Assembly (NCBI GenBank): GCA_028873595.1
Contig: JAPPOV010000026.1
Coordinates: 62,001-126,000 of the forward strand
Direction: 5' to 3'
Length of the DNA: 64,000 nt
Source: Gemmatimonadota bacterium
Lineage (GTDB): Bacteria > Gemmatimonadota > Gemmatimonadetes > Longimicrobiales > Gaopeijiaceae
Made by a program: the position numbers and the translations under genes. This document shows positions 1-7,863 of the stretch, piece by piece. Under the pieces are notes generated by a model. It did not search any database and was not told the origin of the DNA. It worked only from the letters and a program-made list of their open reading frames with translations. Every line of letters begins with the position of its first letter. Within the stretch, counting starts at the first letter, position 1.

Positions 1-607
1 TGGTTCGCTTGAAGTGACGATCGAGCAGGTCCTGTACTCCAGCTGTCACCGGAAGGCTGGTGAGTATGCGCTGCCTGCCCGACGGCAGGTACTCGAGCAC
101 GCGCTCGATTTCGGCCAGACCCGTCAGATTCTCGATGAGCTGAGCCTGATCGACCACCAGCACCTCAACCGACGACAGGTCGATCGAGCCGGCCTCCATC
201 GACGCCAGAAGGCCACCAGGTGTCGAGAACAGAAGGTCGGCTCGATCGGGAAGAACCCAGGCGGAACCAAGGGCCGCGACCGTATGACCCGTTACGGCTG
301 TGAGCCTTGCGGCAGATTCGGCCAGCCTGTCGGCAGCGTCGGCGGTTGCACACAGGACGACCGCCTGGAGGGTGTTCGCCGATGGCTCGAGTCGGCCGAG
401 GAGGCCTGCCACCCATGCCCCAAAGACGCCGCTGCCCGGTCCCGCAGCGAGCACGATGTTGTTCCCTCTCCCGACGACCGGGAGTGCAGCTTCCTGCAGG
501 GGTGTCGGTGTCTCGATGCCTTCCGCGGCGAGTGCCTCGGTGAGCTCGGGTAAGACGCTGAGGTCCTCAAAAGATTTCACGTTGATGACTCGATCAGGTT
601 GGCTCAC
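1..607 (-). CDS. Degenerate DEAD-box helicase-like protein (partial, runs off left edge)
   Basis: The frame reads from a GTG at 607 to the window edge, about 202 residues, with no stop. The order of blocks follows the first RecA domain of a DEAD-box helicase: a Q-motif-like stretch with TPTPLQ near residues 34-39, a P-loop-like block at 55-61, STPGG near 128-132, a motif-II-like block at 151-156 and a motif-III-like SLPV near 184. Almost every catalytic motif is altered. The P-loop reads AGPGSGV with no Lys-Thr, DEAD reads DQAQ, and SAT is replaced by SLP. It probably does not hydrolyse ATP, and may be an RNA-binding or scaffold paralogue. An internal GTG at 580 is an alternative start. It overlaps the 3' end of the upstream small gene by 14 nt, which suggests an operon. 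The C-terminal domain lies outside the window. Confidence 0.7.
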   Translation of the reverse strand, partial: MSQPDRVINVKSFEDLSVLPELTEALAAEGIETPTPLQEAALPVVGRGNNIVLAAGPGSGVFGAWVAGLLGRLEPSANTLQAVVLCATADAADRLAESAARLTAVTGHTVAALGSAWVLPDRADLLFSTPGGLLASMEAGSIDLSSVEVLVVDQAQLIENLTGLAEIERVLEYLPSGRQRILTSLPVTAGVQDLLDRHFKRT

Positions 608-896
608 CTGAGCCGGGGCCGCCTGCGTCGCCGGGCTCGTAGGGAAGCTGGTTGAGGAGGCGCTGCACCTCATAGTCGAGCCGCGATGTGCGAAGTCGGT
701 CCGTATTGGCGACGACATCGGTGTACGGACCGTGGCGATGCGCCGAAATGGTCACGGAACCTTCCGTCCCCGTCCACGTCGCGCTGTGCGACGAATCCTT
801 GGAGCAGGTGAGTCCCAGCATTCGCGGAAGGAAGGTCTCGGCCTGCTGGAGCACCTCGCTGGGAGTGCTCGCCGTCTTTCGTCTGTAACCGGCCAT
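594..896 (-). CDS. Hypothetical protein, 100 aa
   Basis: This is a 100-residue soluble protein starting at ATG 896. I do not recognise a family. It has a basic N-terminus, a central Thr/Ser-rich part with alternating polar and hydrophobic residues that could form beta strands, and a Gly/Pro-rich tail. There is no signal peptide or membrane segment. Its stop overlaps the start of the degenerate helicase-like gene, so the two are probably cotranscribed and may be functionally linked. A gap of 31 bp separates it from the upstream DsbA-like gene on the same strand. Confidence 0.55.
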   Translation of the reverse strand: MAGYRRKTASTPSEVLQQAETFLPRMLGLTCSKDSSHSATWTGTEGSVTISAHRHGPYTDVVANTDRLRTSRLDYEVQRLLNQLPYEPGDAGGPGSGEPT

Positions 897-927
897 GATT
901 TGTTGGATTCGGTTTATTCGCAGTACT

Positions 928-1539
928 TCAGGTGCCGAGTAAGGTGCTCAGCGCAGTGCGGTTGTGGAAGCCCTCGAGCCGTCGATCGTCCGCAATGATT
1001 GTCGGGGTGCTCGTCACGTTGGCCTCGGCGGCCTGGTGTCCCATGGCCGCGACCTGTGCCTCGTAACGGTCGACGTCGAGGACGGCTTTGGTCTCTGTCC
1101 GGTCGAGGCCGTGTTCTATCGCGATCTCCATCAATACGTCGACGCGGCCGATGTCACCCCCCTCCAGGGCGTAGCATCGTCCGATAGCCAGTCGCACCGC
1201 GTGGGCTGTCATGGAGTCCTGAATCTCGGCATGGGCGACGAGCTCGTGAGCTTTGCGCGTCCAGGGAACGAGGTCCGGAGGGCATAGGTCGAGACCGGCG
1301 TCGACCGCGATTCGGCGCGCGCCCTCCCAGAGAAGAGCGATCTGGGGGTCATCGATTCCGGTGAGTGGCGTCGGCGGAGGCCGCAGTTCGAGCGGCTTCC
1401 ATTTCATCGGGGCTCTGTGCGCCCAGGAGTCTCCGTCGGCGTAGGCGGCCTCGATCTCCATCATGAGGAGGATCGAGGCGGGATCGATGAAGTCGAACCA
1501 AATGTGGATCGGGTTTCTCACCATCGTGGCTCCCACCAT
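928..1539 (-). CDS. DsbA-family (FrnE-like) thioredoxin-fold protein
   Basis: The protein has 203 residues, with an alternative Met start at residue 6. It matches the DSBA-like thioredoxin fold in layout: an N-terminal beta strand (IHIWFDF), a long helical insertion, and a C-terminal TSTPTII segment near residues 176-182 that holds the cis-proline. FrnE and 2-hydroxychromene-2-carboxylate isomerase relatives share this layout. The usual CxxC at the end of the first strand is absent; the segment reads DFIDPAS. Disulfide oxidoreductase chemistry is therefore unlikely, and a glutathione-dependent isomerase or binding role is more plausible. There is no signal peptide, so it is cytoplasmic. It is divergent from the aminotransferase at 1575. 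Confidence 0.75.
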   Translation of the reverse strand: MVGATMVRNPIHIWFDFIDPASILLMMEIEAAYADGDSWAHRAPMKWKPLELRPPPTPLTGIDDPQIALLWEGARRIAVDAGLDLCPPDLVPWTRKAHELVAHAEIQDSMTAHAVRLAIGRCYALEGGDIGRVDVLMEIAIEHGLDRTETKAVLDVDRYEAQVAAMGHQAAEANVTSTPTIIADDRRLEGFHNRTALSTLLGT

Positions 1540-1574
1540 ATTCCGTGCCCGCCCGGTCCCAAAGCGAGGTTCAG

Positions 1575-2774
1575 ATGCACTTCAGCGCGAATGTCGAAAA
1601 GCTTAAACCGTCCGCTACCATCGCGGTAAGTACGCTGGCCAAGAAGCTCGCGGCGGAAGGTCGAGACATCATTAACCTGAGCGCGGGGGAGCCCGACTTC
1701 GACACTCCTGCGTTCATTTCCGGAGCTGCCATCGCCGGGATCCGGGACGGAACAACACGCTACACGCCGCCAGCGGGGATCCCCGAGCTTCGGTCGGCCA
1801 TCGCGGATCGTCTCAGCGAGCGTTCGGGGTGCACCATGGACCCCGATGGCGTCGTGGTTACGGCTGGCGCGAAGCAGGCGCTTTTCAATGCGATCTTCAC
1901 CCTGTTCGGACCGGGCGACGAGGTCATGATCGCAGCCCCGTACTGGACCACATATCCGGACCTGGTCATGATCGCGCGCGCTGAACCGATGGAAGTGTTC
2001 GGCGATCAGGCCAACGATTTCAAGATCACGCCGACCGATCTCGAGCGGTGCGTCACGGATGCCACTCGGGGTCTGATCATCAACACGCCGTGCAACCCCA
2101 CTGGTGCGGTGTACACGCTCGACGAGCTGGGGGCGCTCGCGGAATGGTGTCGCGACCGTGGTGTATGGCTTCTGAGCGACGAGATCTACCGGAGCATCCA
2201 TTACGCGGGTGACGGTGCGGCACCAGGCATACTCAGTCTCCCTGCCGAGAGCCTCGGGCCGCACGTTCTCATCGACGGCGCTTCCAAGAGCTTTGCGATG
2301 ACGGGGTGGCGGATCGGCTTCACGTACTCGGACGTCGAGGTGACAAAGAAGTTTTCGGCTCTTCAGAGTCAGATCACTTCGAACTCGGCGACCCCCTCTC
2401 AAGTGGCGGCCCTCGCAGCCTTTGGTGGTACGAGCGCTGCGGACGCGTCCCTCTCCGAAATGGGTGAGACCTTTCGTCGTCGTCGCGATCTCGTCTGCCG
2501 ACGTATGGGTGAGCTGTTGCCGGGTGTCCCGTTCGTGGAGCCGGGGGGTGCGTTCTACCTCTTCTTCCGGGTTGATGGGTTCTTCGACCACCAGGTCACG
2601 AATGCCACCGAATGGTGCAGCCGTCTGCTGCAGGAAGAGGGGGTTGCGCTGGTGCCGGGAGCCGCGTTCGGAGACGATCGCTGGGTTCGGATGAGCTTCG
2701 CCACATCCGATGACATCATCGAGCAGGCGCTTGGTCGGATCGCCTCTTCGGTCGGAGCTGCATCCACCAGCTGA
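1575..2774 (+). CDS. PLP-dependent aminotransferase, class I (aspartate aminotransferase-like)
   Basis: This is a 399-residue fold-type I aminotransferase. I chose ATG 1575, ten codons inside the longest frame, because GAGG at 1566-1569 is well placed and the product then begins as family members do (MHFSANVEKLKPS). The PLP lysine lies in GASKSFAMTGWR near residue 238. The Asn of NPTG near 174-177 and the DEIY motif near 202-205 bind the cofactor. The subfamily contains aspartate and prephenate aminotransferases (AspC/AspB type), so it probably transfers amino groups between Asp or aromatic acids and 2-oxoglutarate. The exact substrate cannot be read from the sequence. Its stop abuts the stop of the convergent fructosamine kinase gene. 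Confidence 0.93.
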   Translation: MHFSANVEKLKPSATIAVSTLAKKLAAEGRDIINLSAGEPDFDTPAFISGAAIAGIRDGTTRYTPPAGIPELRSAIADRLSERSGCTMDPDGVVVTAGAKQALFNAIFTLFGPGDEVMIAAPYWTTYPDLVMIARAEPMEVFGDQANDFKITPTDLERCVTDATRGLIINTPCNPTGAVYTLDELGALAEWCRDRGVWLLSDEIYRSIHYAGDGAAPGILSLPAESLGPHVLIDGASKSFAMTGWRIGFTYSDVEVTKKFSALQSQITSNSATPSQVAALAAFGGTSAADASLSEMGETFRRRRDLVCRRMGELLPGVPFVEPGGAFYLFFRVDGFFDHQVTNATEWCSRLLQEEGVALVPGAAFGDDRWVRMSFATSDDIIEQALGRIASSVGAASTS

Positions 2775-3722
2775 CTAGCCGATTTCGCTGAGCACGCGAT
2801 CGGCCGCCCGCAGCGAAGAAGCCAGATAGCTGGCTCCGAAGAGGTTTACGTGGACCAGCAGGTAGTAGAGCTGATACAGGTCTCTCCTGTATGCGTGATA
2901 CGCGCTACTGATCGGCCTGACTTCGCGATATGCGTCGTAGAATCGGGTGCCGAACCCCCCGAACAGCTCGGTCATCGCGAGGTCCACCTCTCCATCGCCA
3001 CGGTAGGCAGCCGGATCGATCAGCACCGGACGGCCTTCCGCGTCTGCGTAGGCATTCCCACTCCAGAGGTCGCCGTGCAGAAGGGCCGGCTCTTTCACGT
3101 CGTCGAGGGCCGAGTCCACGACCCCGAGCAGCTGGTCCATCTTCCGCCCATCCTCCTCTGTTGAGCGAAAGAAGCTTTGTGAGCGAGCGAGTTCGAGTTG
3201 TGGGGCGATGCGGGCGTCGCGCCAGAACGGACCCCATAGTGCGTTCGGCGAATTTCGCTGCGGCAGATGCCCGATCCAGTTGTCCCGTTCCCAGCCGAAC
3301 TTCGGTGTGGCGGTAGGGGTGGCGTGGATCGCGGCCAGGCCTCGCCCGAGATCTTCGTCGGTCCTCGACCCTCTGGGTCCGGCAGGGATGAAGTCGAGCA
3401 TGAGCCAGGCACCCTTGGGGCCGACACGCACAACGCCTGGCGTGCGGATTCCACCCTGATTGGCTTCTCCATGGAGGGACTCACCTGACGTACGAAATAC
3501 GGCCGCGCCCAGAGCCGTCAGCCCCTCGGCCTCCGCCGCGTACATGCCCGGTGGCGGATCGTCGCGCCACTTGAGGAAGAAGAGATGCCCGTCGTCGGTT
3601 TCGAGTCGTACACCGTTGTTGATACAGCCGCCGAGCATGGGCGTTACCGCGATCAGACGGCCAGCATCCAGCTCGAGAAGCGCGCTCTCGACGCTGGTTC
3701 GGATCGGCTCGGGAAGATTCAG
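2775..3722 (-). CDS. Fructosamine/ketosamine kinase family protein, probable CTG start
   Basis: This is a small-molecule kinase of the protein-kinase-like fold that phosphorylates sugar amines on glycated proteins. GGCINNG, the catalytic HGDLWSGN loop and the metal-binding LIDPA are present; from the first Met at 3638 they lie at residues 3, 188 and 206. That Met leaves out the N-terminal helix typical of the family. The frame stays open upstream and encodes a suitable helix starting with CTG at 3722 (LNLPEPIRTSVESALLEL), which gives 315 residues. That CTG overlaps the TGA of the upstream phosphatase gene as CTGA. No ATG, GTG or TTG in frame could supply the helix. The gene is coupled to an LMW-PTP, a pairing known from bacterial ribulosamine/erythrulosamine repair. 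Confidence 0.88.
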   Translation of the reverse strand: MNLPEPIRTSVESALLELDAGRLIAVTPMLGGCINNGVRLETDDGHLFFLKWRDDPPPGMYAAEAEGLTALGAAVFRTSGESLHGEANQGGIRTPGVVRVGPKGAWLMLDFIPAGPRGSRTDEDLGRGLAAIHATPTATPKFGWERDNWIGHLPQRNSPNALWGPFWRDARIAPQLELARSQSFFRSTEEDGRKMDQLLGVVDSALDDVKEPALLHGDLWSGNAYADAEGRPVLIDPAAYRGDGEVDLAMTELFGGFGTRFYDAYREVRPISSAYHAYRRDLYQLYYLLVHVNLFGASYLASSLRAADRVLSEIG

Positions 3723-4213
3723 GCGGCTTTGAGCCGATCGAGAAGCGTAAGACAGGAACGGTGCAGCATCTCGTAGACCATCTCGAAGCCGCTCGCATCA
3801 CCGTAGTACGGGTCCGGTACCTCGTCGCCGTCACTGGAGTGATCGTATTCACGGAGGAGATGGACTTCCGCTTCCGATCCTGTGGCATCCACCATGCGGC
3901 CGATGTTCCGCAGATTCTCCCGGTCCATCGCGATCACGTAGTCGAAGTGCTTCAGGTCGTCACTCGTGATTTGTCGCGCGCGGCTCTCGAGGTCGACGCC
4001 GTGTTTGCTCGCGACCATGGCCGCACGAGCATCGGGACGCTCGCCGACGTGCCAGGCGCCGGTTCCCGCCGAGTCGATTTCGAAGCGATCGTCGAGGCCG
4101 GCCTCGCGAACGAGGTGGAGGAAGATCCCTTCGGCGAGCGGCGAACGGCAAATGTTGCCGAGGCAGACGAAGAGAACCGACGTACGAGAGGAGTCGGAGT
4201 TGTTCGTGTCCAC
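3719..4213 (-). CDS. Low-molecular-weight protein-tyrosine phosphatase family
   Basis: The P-loop CLGNICRS supplies the Cys-x5-Arg nucleophile motif (Cys17, Arg23), and VPDPYYG near the C-terminus carries the general acid Asp, so the active site looks complete. I place the start at GTG 4213, which gives 164 residues, the usual family length. A longer frame reaches 4306 but adds a low-complexity, unrelated N-terminus. No convincing ribosome-binding site decides the question. Its TGA overlaps the CTG start of the fructosamine kinase gene. Because of that partner it may act on phosphorylated ketoamines or free sugar phosphates rather than on phosphotyrosine. Confidence 0.9.
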   Translation of the reverse strand: MDTNNSDSSRTSVLFVCLGNICRSPLAEGIFLHLVREAGLDDRFEIDSAGTGAWHVGERPDARAAMVASKHGVDLESRARQITSDDLKHFDYVIAMDRENLRNIGRMVDATGSEAEVHLLREYDHSSDGDEVPDPYYGDASGFEMVYEMLHRSCLTLLDRLKAA

Positions 4214-4437
4214 GGACGTGGCAGGTCGTCGAGTGGTGAATCGAGGAAGTCGTCCACAAACCTTCCATTCGGCTGGCAAGTTGCCGTCCCTGGTGTCGGA
4301 ATTCAAGAACTCTCTGGTGTCCGGTTCTTGTCCCTCGGTTCGTCCGCCCCTCCCGCGCCATTACCTTGTTCCTGTAATCGTTCCGGCCTCGGGTGAGACG
4401 AAATCACGGTCGGAGCACCCGCAGGTAAGGACCGATC

Positions 4438-5703
4438 GTGTCAGACGACAAGACGTTTTCTGATTTAGGGCTATCGCCCGAGCGCCTGGCGGCCGTCGAG
4501 GCGCTGGGCTGGGTCACGCCCACACCGATTCAGCATCAGGCGATCCCCGCTGGAATGACGGGTACCGACGTTGTCGGTATCGCGCAGACCGGAACCGGAA
4601 AAACCGGGGCGTTCATGATTCCCGCGCTCGAGCGGGTCAACGTTGGCGGGGGCCTCCAGGTGCTCGTGCTTTGCCCCACACGCGAGCTCGCTCAGCAGGT
4701 ATCTGACGATACCGTCGCTCTCTCGAAGGGGACGAGCATTCGGTCTGAAGCGATCTTCGGCGGCGTGAGCTACAACCCGCAAATCAAGGCCCTGGAGCAG
4801 GGCTACGAGGTGATCGTCGCGACCCCGGGCCGATTCATCGACCACATGAATTCGAGGCGGGTCGATCTCAGTAAAGTCTCGTACCTCGTCCTCGATGAAG
4901 CGGACCGAATGCTCGACATGGGTTTCCGACCGCAGATCGAAGAGATCTTCCGAGGCATGCCTCGGAAACGGCAAACCATGCTCTTCAGCGCTACGATGCC
5001 CAACGGGGTGCACGATCTCGCCTTGCGGATGACGAATGAAGCGCTCTGGATCGAGGCAACACCGCCGGGTACGACGGCGGAGGGCATCGATGAGCGGTTC
5101 TACTCGGTGAAGCCGGACAAGAAGAACGATCTGCTGATGAGCCTGATCAACGAGCCGGGCTGGGAGCAGGTGTTGATCTTCACACGGACCAAAGCGGGTG
5201 CCGACGTACTCGAGGGTCTGCTCAAGCGAGAAGGCATCAAGGCCGACGCGATGCACTCGAACAAGCAGATGAAATACCGCACGCGGGCGCTCGAGCGCTT
5301 TGCCAGGGGCGAGATCCGTGTGCTGGTCGCGACAGACGTCGCGCAGCGCGGCCTCGACGTCGATGGAATCACCCATGTCGTGAACTACGATGTGCCGCTC
5401 GATCCGGAAGATTACGTGCACCGGATCGGTCGTACGGGCCGGGCTGGCGCCACGGGCACGGCGATCACCTTCGTTACGGCGGGTGATCTTGGTGCGATCA
5501 AGAGCCTCGAGCACCGGCTCGGGCGGTCGGTGGACAAGATCCACCTCGAAGAATTCGACTACGCGGGCGCGCCACCTCAAGAAGGGCGATCGATCGGCGG
5601 CCGTGCGAAGAAGTCGACACGAACCGGTGGTGGCATGGGGTCGAAGTCGGCTGCCGATCTGAGCCCCGAAGAGTTGGCCAAGCTATTGAACCCTGGATCC
5701 TGA
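4438..5703 (+). CDS. DEAD-box ATP-dependent RNA helicase (RhlE-like)
   Basis: This is a complete two-RecA-domain RNA helicase of 421 residues starting at GTG 4438, preceded by an AAGGA-type ribosome-binding site. Motifs are canonical: Q motif (TPTPIQHQAI), P-loop AQTGTGKT at 49-56, PTREL at 80-84, DEAD at 153-156, SAT at 184-186, and HRIGRTGRAG near residue 325. The C-terminal tail is short and basic (RAKKSTRTGGG), as in RhlE-type helicases that remodel ribosome-assembly or mRNA structures. It makes a useful contrast with the motif-degenerate paralogue at the left edge. A small gene follows after 12 nt and is probably cotranscribed. Confidence 0.95.
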   Translation: MSDDKTFSDLGLSPERLAAVEALGWVTPTPIQHQAIPAGMTGTDVVGIAQTGTGKTGAFMIPALERVNVGGGLQVLVLCPTRELAQQVSDDTVALSKGTSIRSEAIFGGVSYNPQIKALEQGYEVIVATPGRFIDHMNSRRVDLSKVSYLVLDEADRMLDMGFRPQIEEIFRGMPRKRQTMLFSATMPNGVHDLALRMTNEALWIEATPPGTTAEGIDERFYSVKPDKKNDLLMSLINEPGWEQVLIFTRTKAGADVLEGLLKREGIKADAMHSNKQMKYRTRALERFARGEIRVLVATDVAQRGLDVDGITHVVNYDVPLDPEDYVHRIGRTGRAGATGTAITFVTAGDLGAIKSLEHRLGRSVDKIHLEEFDYAGAPPQEGRSIGGRAKKSTRTGGGMGSKSAADLSPEELAKLLNPGS

Positions 5704-5715
5704 CGGAGAGGCCCC

Positions 5716-6135
5716 GTGAGCCGAGTGTATCTGCGGTACGGCGCAAACTATCAGAGCGTATCGTTCGAGTTCGAAGCCAGGGCCCTGAATGAGGTCGGGT
5801 TCCGTCGAGACCGTGAATCATCACTTCCGGTCGATGAGCTTACGGAGCGCTTCGAGTTGATCGAGACCGTTGAGCTGACATCCGAAGCTGAAGGCGAAGT
5901 TCAGTCGGAGACGGAACAACTCCTGCTGGATCGGCTCGAAGAGAAGGCTCGGGCCGCTGTCGACACGCTTCCCGCGGGAGGGATCGCGGTCGTTGCGAAC
6001 GAGCGTGGGGGCAAGGACCAGCCCAAACCTCGCCAGACCATTGGCAACGTGATCGTGCAGGGCGAGAACCGGCTCCACTTCACGTATCACATCGATCCGG
6101 CTCTGAGGATCGAGCTCTATCGCGAGAAAAGCTGA
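5716..6135 (+). CDS. Hypothetical protein downstream of the helicase, 139 aa
   Basis: The GTG start at 5716 lies 12 nt after the helicase stop and is preceded by GGAGAGG. I recognise no family. The 139-residue product is acidic in the middle (many Glu between residues 45 and 80) and has mixed alpha/beta character. It ends with a strand-rich segment (NRLHFTYHIDPALRIEL), with no signal peptide or membrane segment. Its position suggests cotranscription with the RNA helicase, so a role connected with RNA is possible but unsupported by any motif. Confidence 0.65.
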   Translation: MSRVYLRYGANYQSVSFEFEARALNEVGFRRDRESSLPVDELTERFELIETVELTSEAEGEVQSETEQLLLDRLEEKARAAVDTLPAGGIAVVANERGGKDQPKPRQTIGNVIVQGENRLHFTYHIDPALRIELYREKS

Positions 6136-6260
6136 CCCGTCGCTCCATCTTTGCTGGATCGGGTGCTTGCCAGGGTGCACTGATATGCTCGGTTCCGAGC
6201 GACGGTCCTGGGCCTCGATGTGGGGAGTCTCCCTACAGTCGAGAGACCAACTCACCCGAC

Positions 6261-6288
6261 TGTGACGCTTCTCCGGCTCCGGTATTCT
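6261..6288 (+). promoter_or_regulatory. Possible sigma-70-type promoter of the small RNA
   Basis: TGTGAC at 6261-6266 and TATTCT at 6283-6288 are separated by 16 bp and match the -35 and -10 consensus at about four of six positions each. A start near 6295 would put the first nucleotides of the transcript just before the outer stem of the predicted RNA. In high-GC DNA such matches occur by chance, so the call rests mainly on its position. Confidence 0.35.
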
Positions 6289-6294
6289 TGTTCA

Positions 6295-6488
6295 GGATTT
6301 GGAGTCGGTAGTGACGGAAGGGGTCAGCACTCCCCCCGAACGAAGCCCGGCTCCCGGGTTTCACCGGAAGTTCAGGGCAGGGGCTTTCGGTGAGCCCGAA
6401 CCTTGGGTGGGGAGTCTGTTGACGGGAGGGTCACGGGCTCCTTCGCCTGAAGCCCGGTGGGAGTTCGCTCCCACCGGGCGCTTTTTTT
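6295..6488 (+). ncRNA. Candidate structured small RNA, about 194 nt, 6S-like architecture
   Basis: The 377-bp gap between the 6135 stop and the convergent gene at 6513 can form a long rod. Pairings: 6301-6306 with 6436-6441, 6311-6315 with 6430-6434, 6323-6328 with 6418-6423, and 6329-6335 with 6409-6415. After a large internal bubble (6336-6354 and 6399-6408), 6355-6370 pairs with 6384-6398 as about 15 bp with one bulge. A 13-nt loop closes the top. G-U pairs keep the helices intact. A perfect intrinsic terminator follows at 6452-6488. A closing stem, central bubble and long apical stem are the layout of 6S RNA, which mimics an open promoter. I cannot confirm the family from sequence conservation. 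Confidence 0.55.
6452..6488 (+). terminator. Intrinsic terminator, 12-bp stem with UUCG loop
   Basis: Positions 6452-6463 and 6468-6479 are perfectly complementary (12 bp, GC-rich) around a TTCG tetraloop, and seven T residues follow at 6482-6488. The T tract lies only on the plus-strand side, so it terminates rightward transcription from the small RNA region. The convergent phosphodiesterase gene ends 24 bp further on. Confidence 0.92.
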
Positions 6489-6512
6489 GTGCCCGGATCT
6501 ATCGGTCAGGCG

Positions 6513-7481
6513 TCAGCGAAGGCCGACGGGCCTACCGTCGAGCTGCCACTCGGGATCGAGTTCGATCCCGAGGTGCGTGAGCGCCGTCACAGCGACGTCG
6601 ACGATGTAGGTGTCTTCGCTCGGAACACCGATCTCCGCGGCTGGCCCGCTCACCAGGATGAAGGTGGTCATCTCCATCGGTGAATCGCCACCGTGTCCGC
6701 CGTCGGCGCGCCGACCGTGGTCGGTGCTGATGAGGATGAGCCAGTTCTCTTGTGAATAGGTGGATCTGGACCGGATGGCGTCGACGAGACGGCCGACATG
6801 CCGATCGGACTCCGCGATCGCTGCACGATACTCCTCACCGATCGACCTGTGCCGGTGACTTGTTTCGTCGGGATCGCCCAGGTAGACGAACAGGGCGTCC
6901 GGGTCGGCTGTGCTCAGATGAGCGACGGCCGCTGACGTGACCTCGACGTCACCCTCTGCCCAACCGGTCACATAGCCGTTCAGGGAGACCCGCACGTCCA
7001 CCGCGTCCGAAATGGTGGGGCCGCCGCCGTCGATCTCCATCAGGGGCAGCCAGTCCGCCGCGGCGAATGTCTCGAGTTCCGGACGTACGGACTCGATTCG
7101 GGTGAGGAAGTCGGGAAAGGCGTCGTACTGCCGGCCACCGAACTCATTGTCGAGGACGCCGTGCTTGTCCGGCCAGACTCCGGTGAGCATGGAGGACCAC
7201 GAGGGGCCGGAAATGGAAGGTGTCGTCGTGCGCGTACGTGCGGTGAACGACCCTCCGATGGCGAGGGCATCCATGTTCGGCGTTGGTACTTCGGCCAAGA
7301 CATCGGGCCGGACTCCGTCGATGCCGATCAGGAGAACCTTTGGCGTGCGCTCCTCCAAGGGGATGGGCGCGGGAGGCTCGTCCGCCCCGCCGTTGCATCC
7401 GCTTAGTCCCGCGGCGGTGCACATGACTGCGATCGGTTGCCAAAGTCGGTGACTTCCGCTCCACTTCCCGTTCCACTTCAT
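6513..7481 (-). CDS. Lipoprotein of the alkaline phosphatase/phosphodiesterase superfamily
   Basis: The 322-residue protein begins with a basic N-terminus and a hydrophobic stretch ending in the lipobox LSGC (Cys29), so it is predicted to be lipid-anchored outside the cytoplasm. It belongs to the type I phosphodiesterase/nucleotide pyrophosphatase branch. IGIDGVRPD (residues 52-60) provides the first metal-binding Asp, and a Thr/Ser nucleophile lies in TTTPSISGPS near residues 85-94. LGDPDETSHRH and STDHGR near residue 253 supply further metal ligands, and GGHGG is also present. The probable reaction is hydrolysis of phosphodiester or phosphonate substrates in the periplasm. The start is 24 bp from that of the divergent cupin gene. 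Confidence 0.9.
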   Translation of the reverse strand: MKWNGKWSGSHRLWQPIAVMCTAAGLSGCNGGADEPPAPIPLEERTPKVLLIGIDGVRPDVLAEVPTPNMDALAIGGSFTARTRTTTPSISGPSWSSMLTGVWPDKHGVLDNEFGGRQYDAFPDFLTRIESVRPELETFAAADWLPLMEIDGGGPTISDAVDVRVSLNGYVTGWAEGDVEVTSAAVAHLSTADPDALFVYLGDPDETSHRHRSIGEEYRAAIAESDRHVGRLVDAIRSRSTYSQENWLILISTDHGRRADGGHGGDSPMEMTTFILVSGPAAEIGVPSEDTYIVDVAVTALTHLGIELDPEWQLDGRPVGLR

Positions 7482-7505
7482 CAGGTGATCCTCGGAGGTT
7501 CAAGC

Positions 7506-7859
7506 ATGTCCGTCCGACACGTCGACACGTTGCCGGCAGAAGACGTAAAGGCTGGCAAGGATACGAAGATTCAGGTGCTGATCGGACCCGACCAGGGGCC
7601 GAACTTCGCTCTCCGTCGGTTCATCATGGAACCCGGGGGAGGCATGCCGCTGCATACCAACAAGGTAGAACATGAGCAGTATGTGCTCCGGGGTAGCGCG
7701 CGTGTCCAGATCGGCGAAGCCGTGCACGAAGTCAAAGAGGGCGATGTCGTGTACATCCCGGGTGGTGTGGAGCATAACTATCAGGCCGGTGCCGACGGAT
7801 TCGAGTTCCTCTGTGTGGTTCCGAATCAGCCGGACGAGATTTCGCTCGTCGACTGCTGA
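7506..7859 (+). CDS. Small cupin-domain protein
   Basis: I chose ATG 7506 because GGAGG at 7494-7498 is ideally placed; the longer upstream frame has no such signal. The 117-residue product is a single conserved beta-barrel. Its first cupin motif reads PGGGMPLHTNKVEHEQYVL, with His, His and Glu metal ligands, and its second is IPGGVEHNY. Such small cupins bind a divalent metal and act as isomerases, dioxygenases or sugar-binding proteins. The substrate cannot be inferred. It is cytoplasmic and divergent from the phosphodiesterase lipoprotein gene. Confidence 0.92.
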   Translation: MSVRHVDTLPAEDVKAGKDTKIQVLIGPDQGPNFALRRFIMEPGGGMPLHTNKVEHEQYVLRGSARVQIGEAVHEVKEGDVVYIPGGVEHNYQAGADGFEFLCVVPNQPDEISLVDC

Positions 7860-7863
7860 GCCC

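Noticed and set aside
1518-2591. Long antisense frames under good genes, such as this one and those at 19527-21290, 43243-44400, 53159-55357 and 60432-61694.
   Set aside because: They are Arg/His/Pro-rich shadows of high-GC coding sequence with no family resemblance, opposite well-supported genes.
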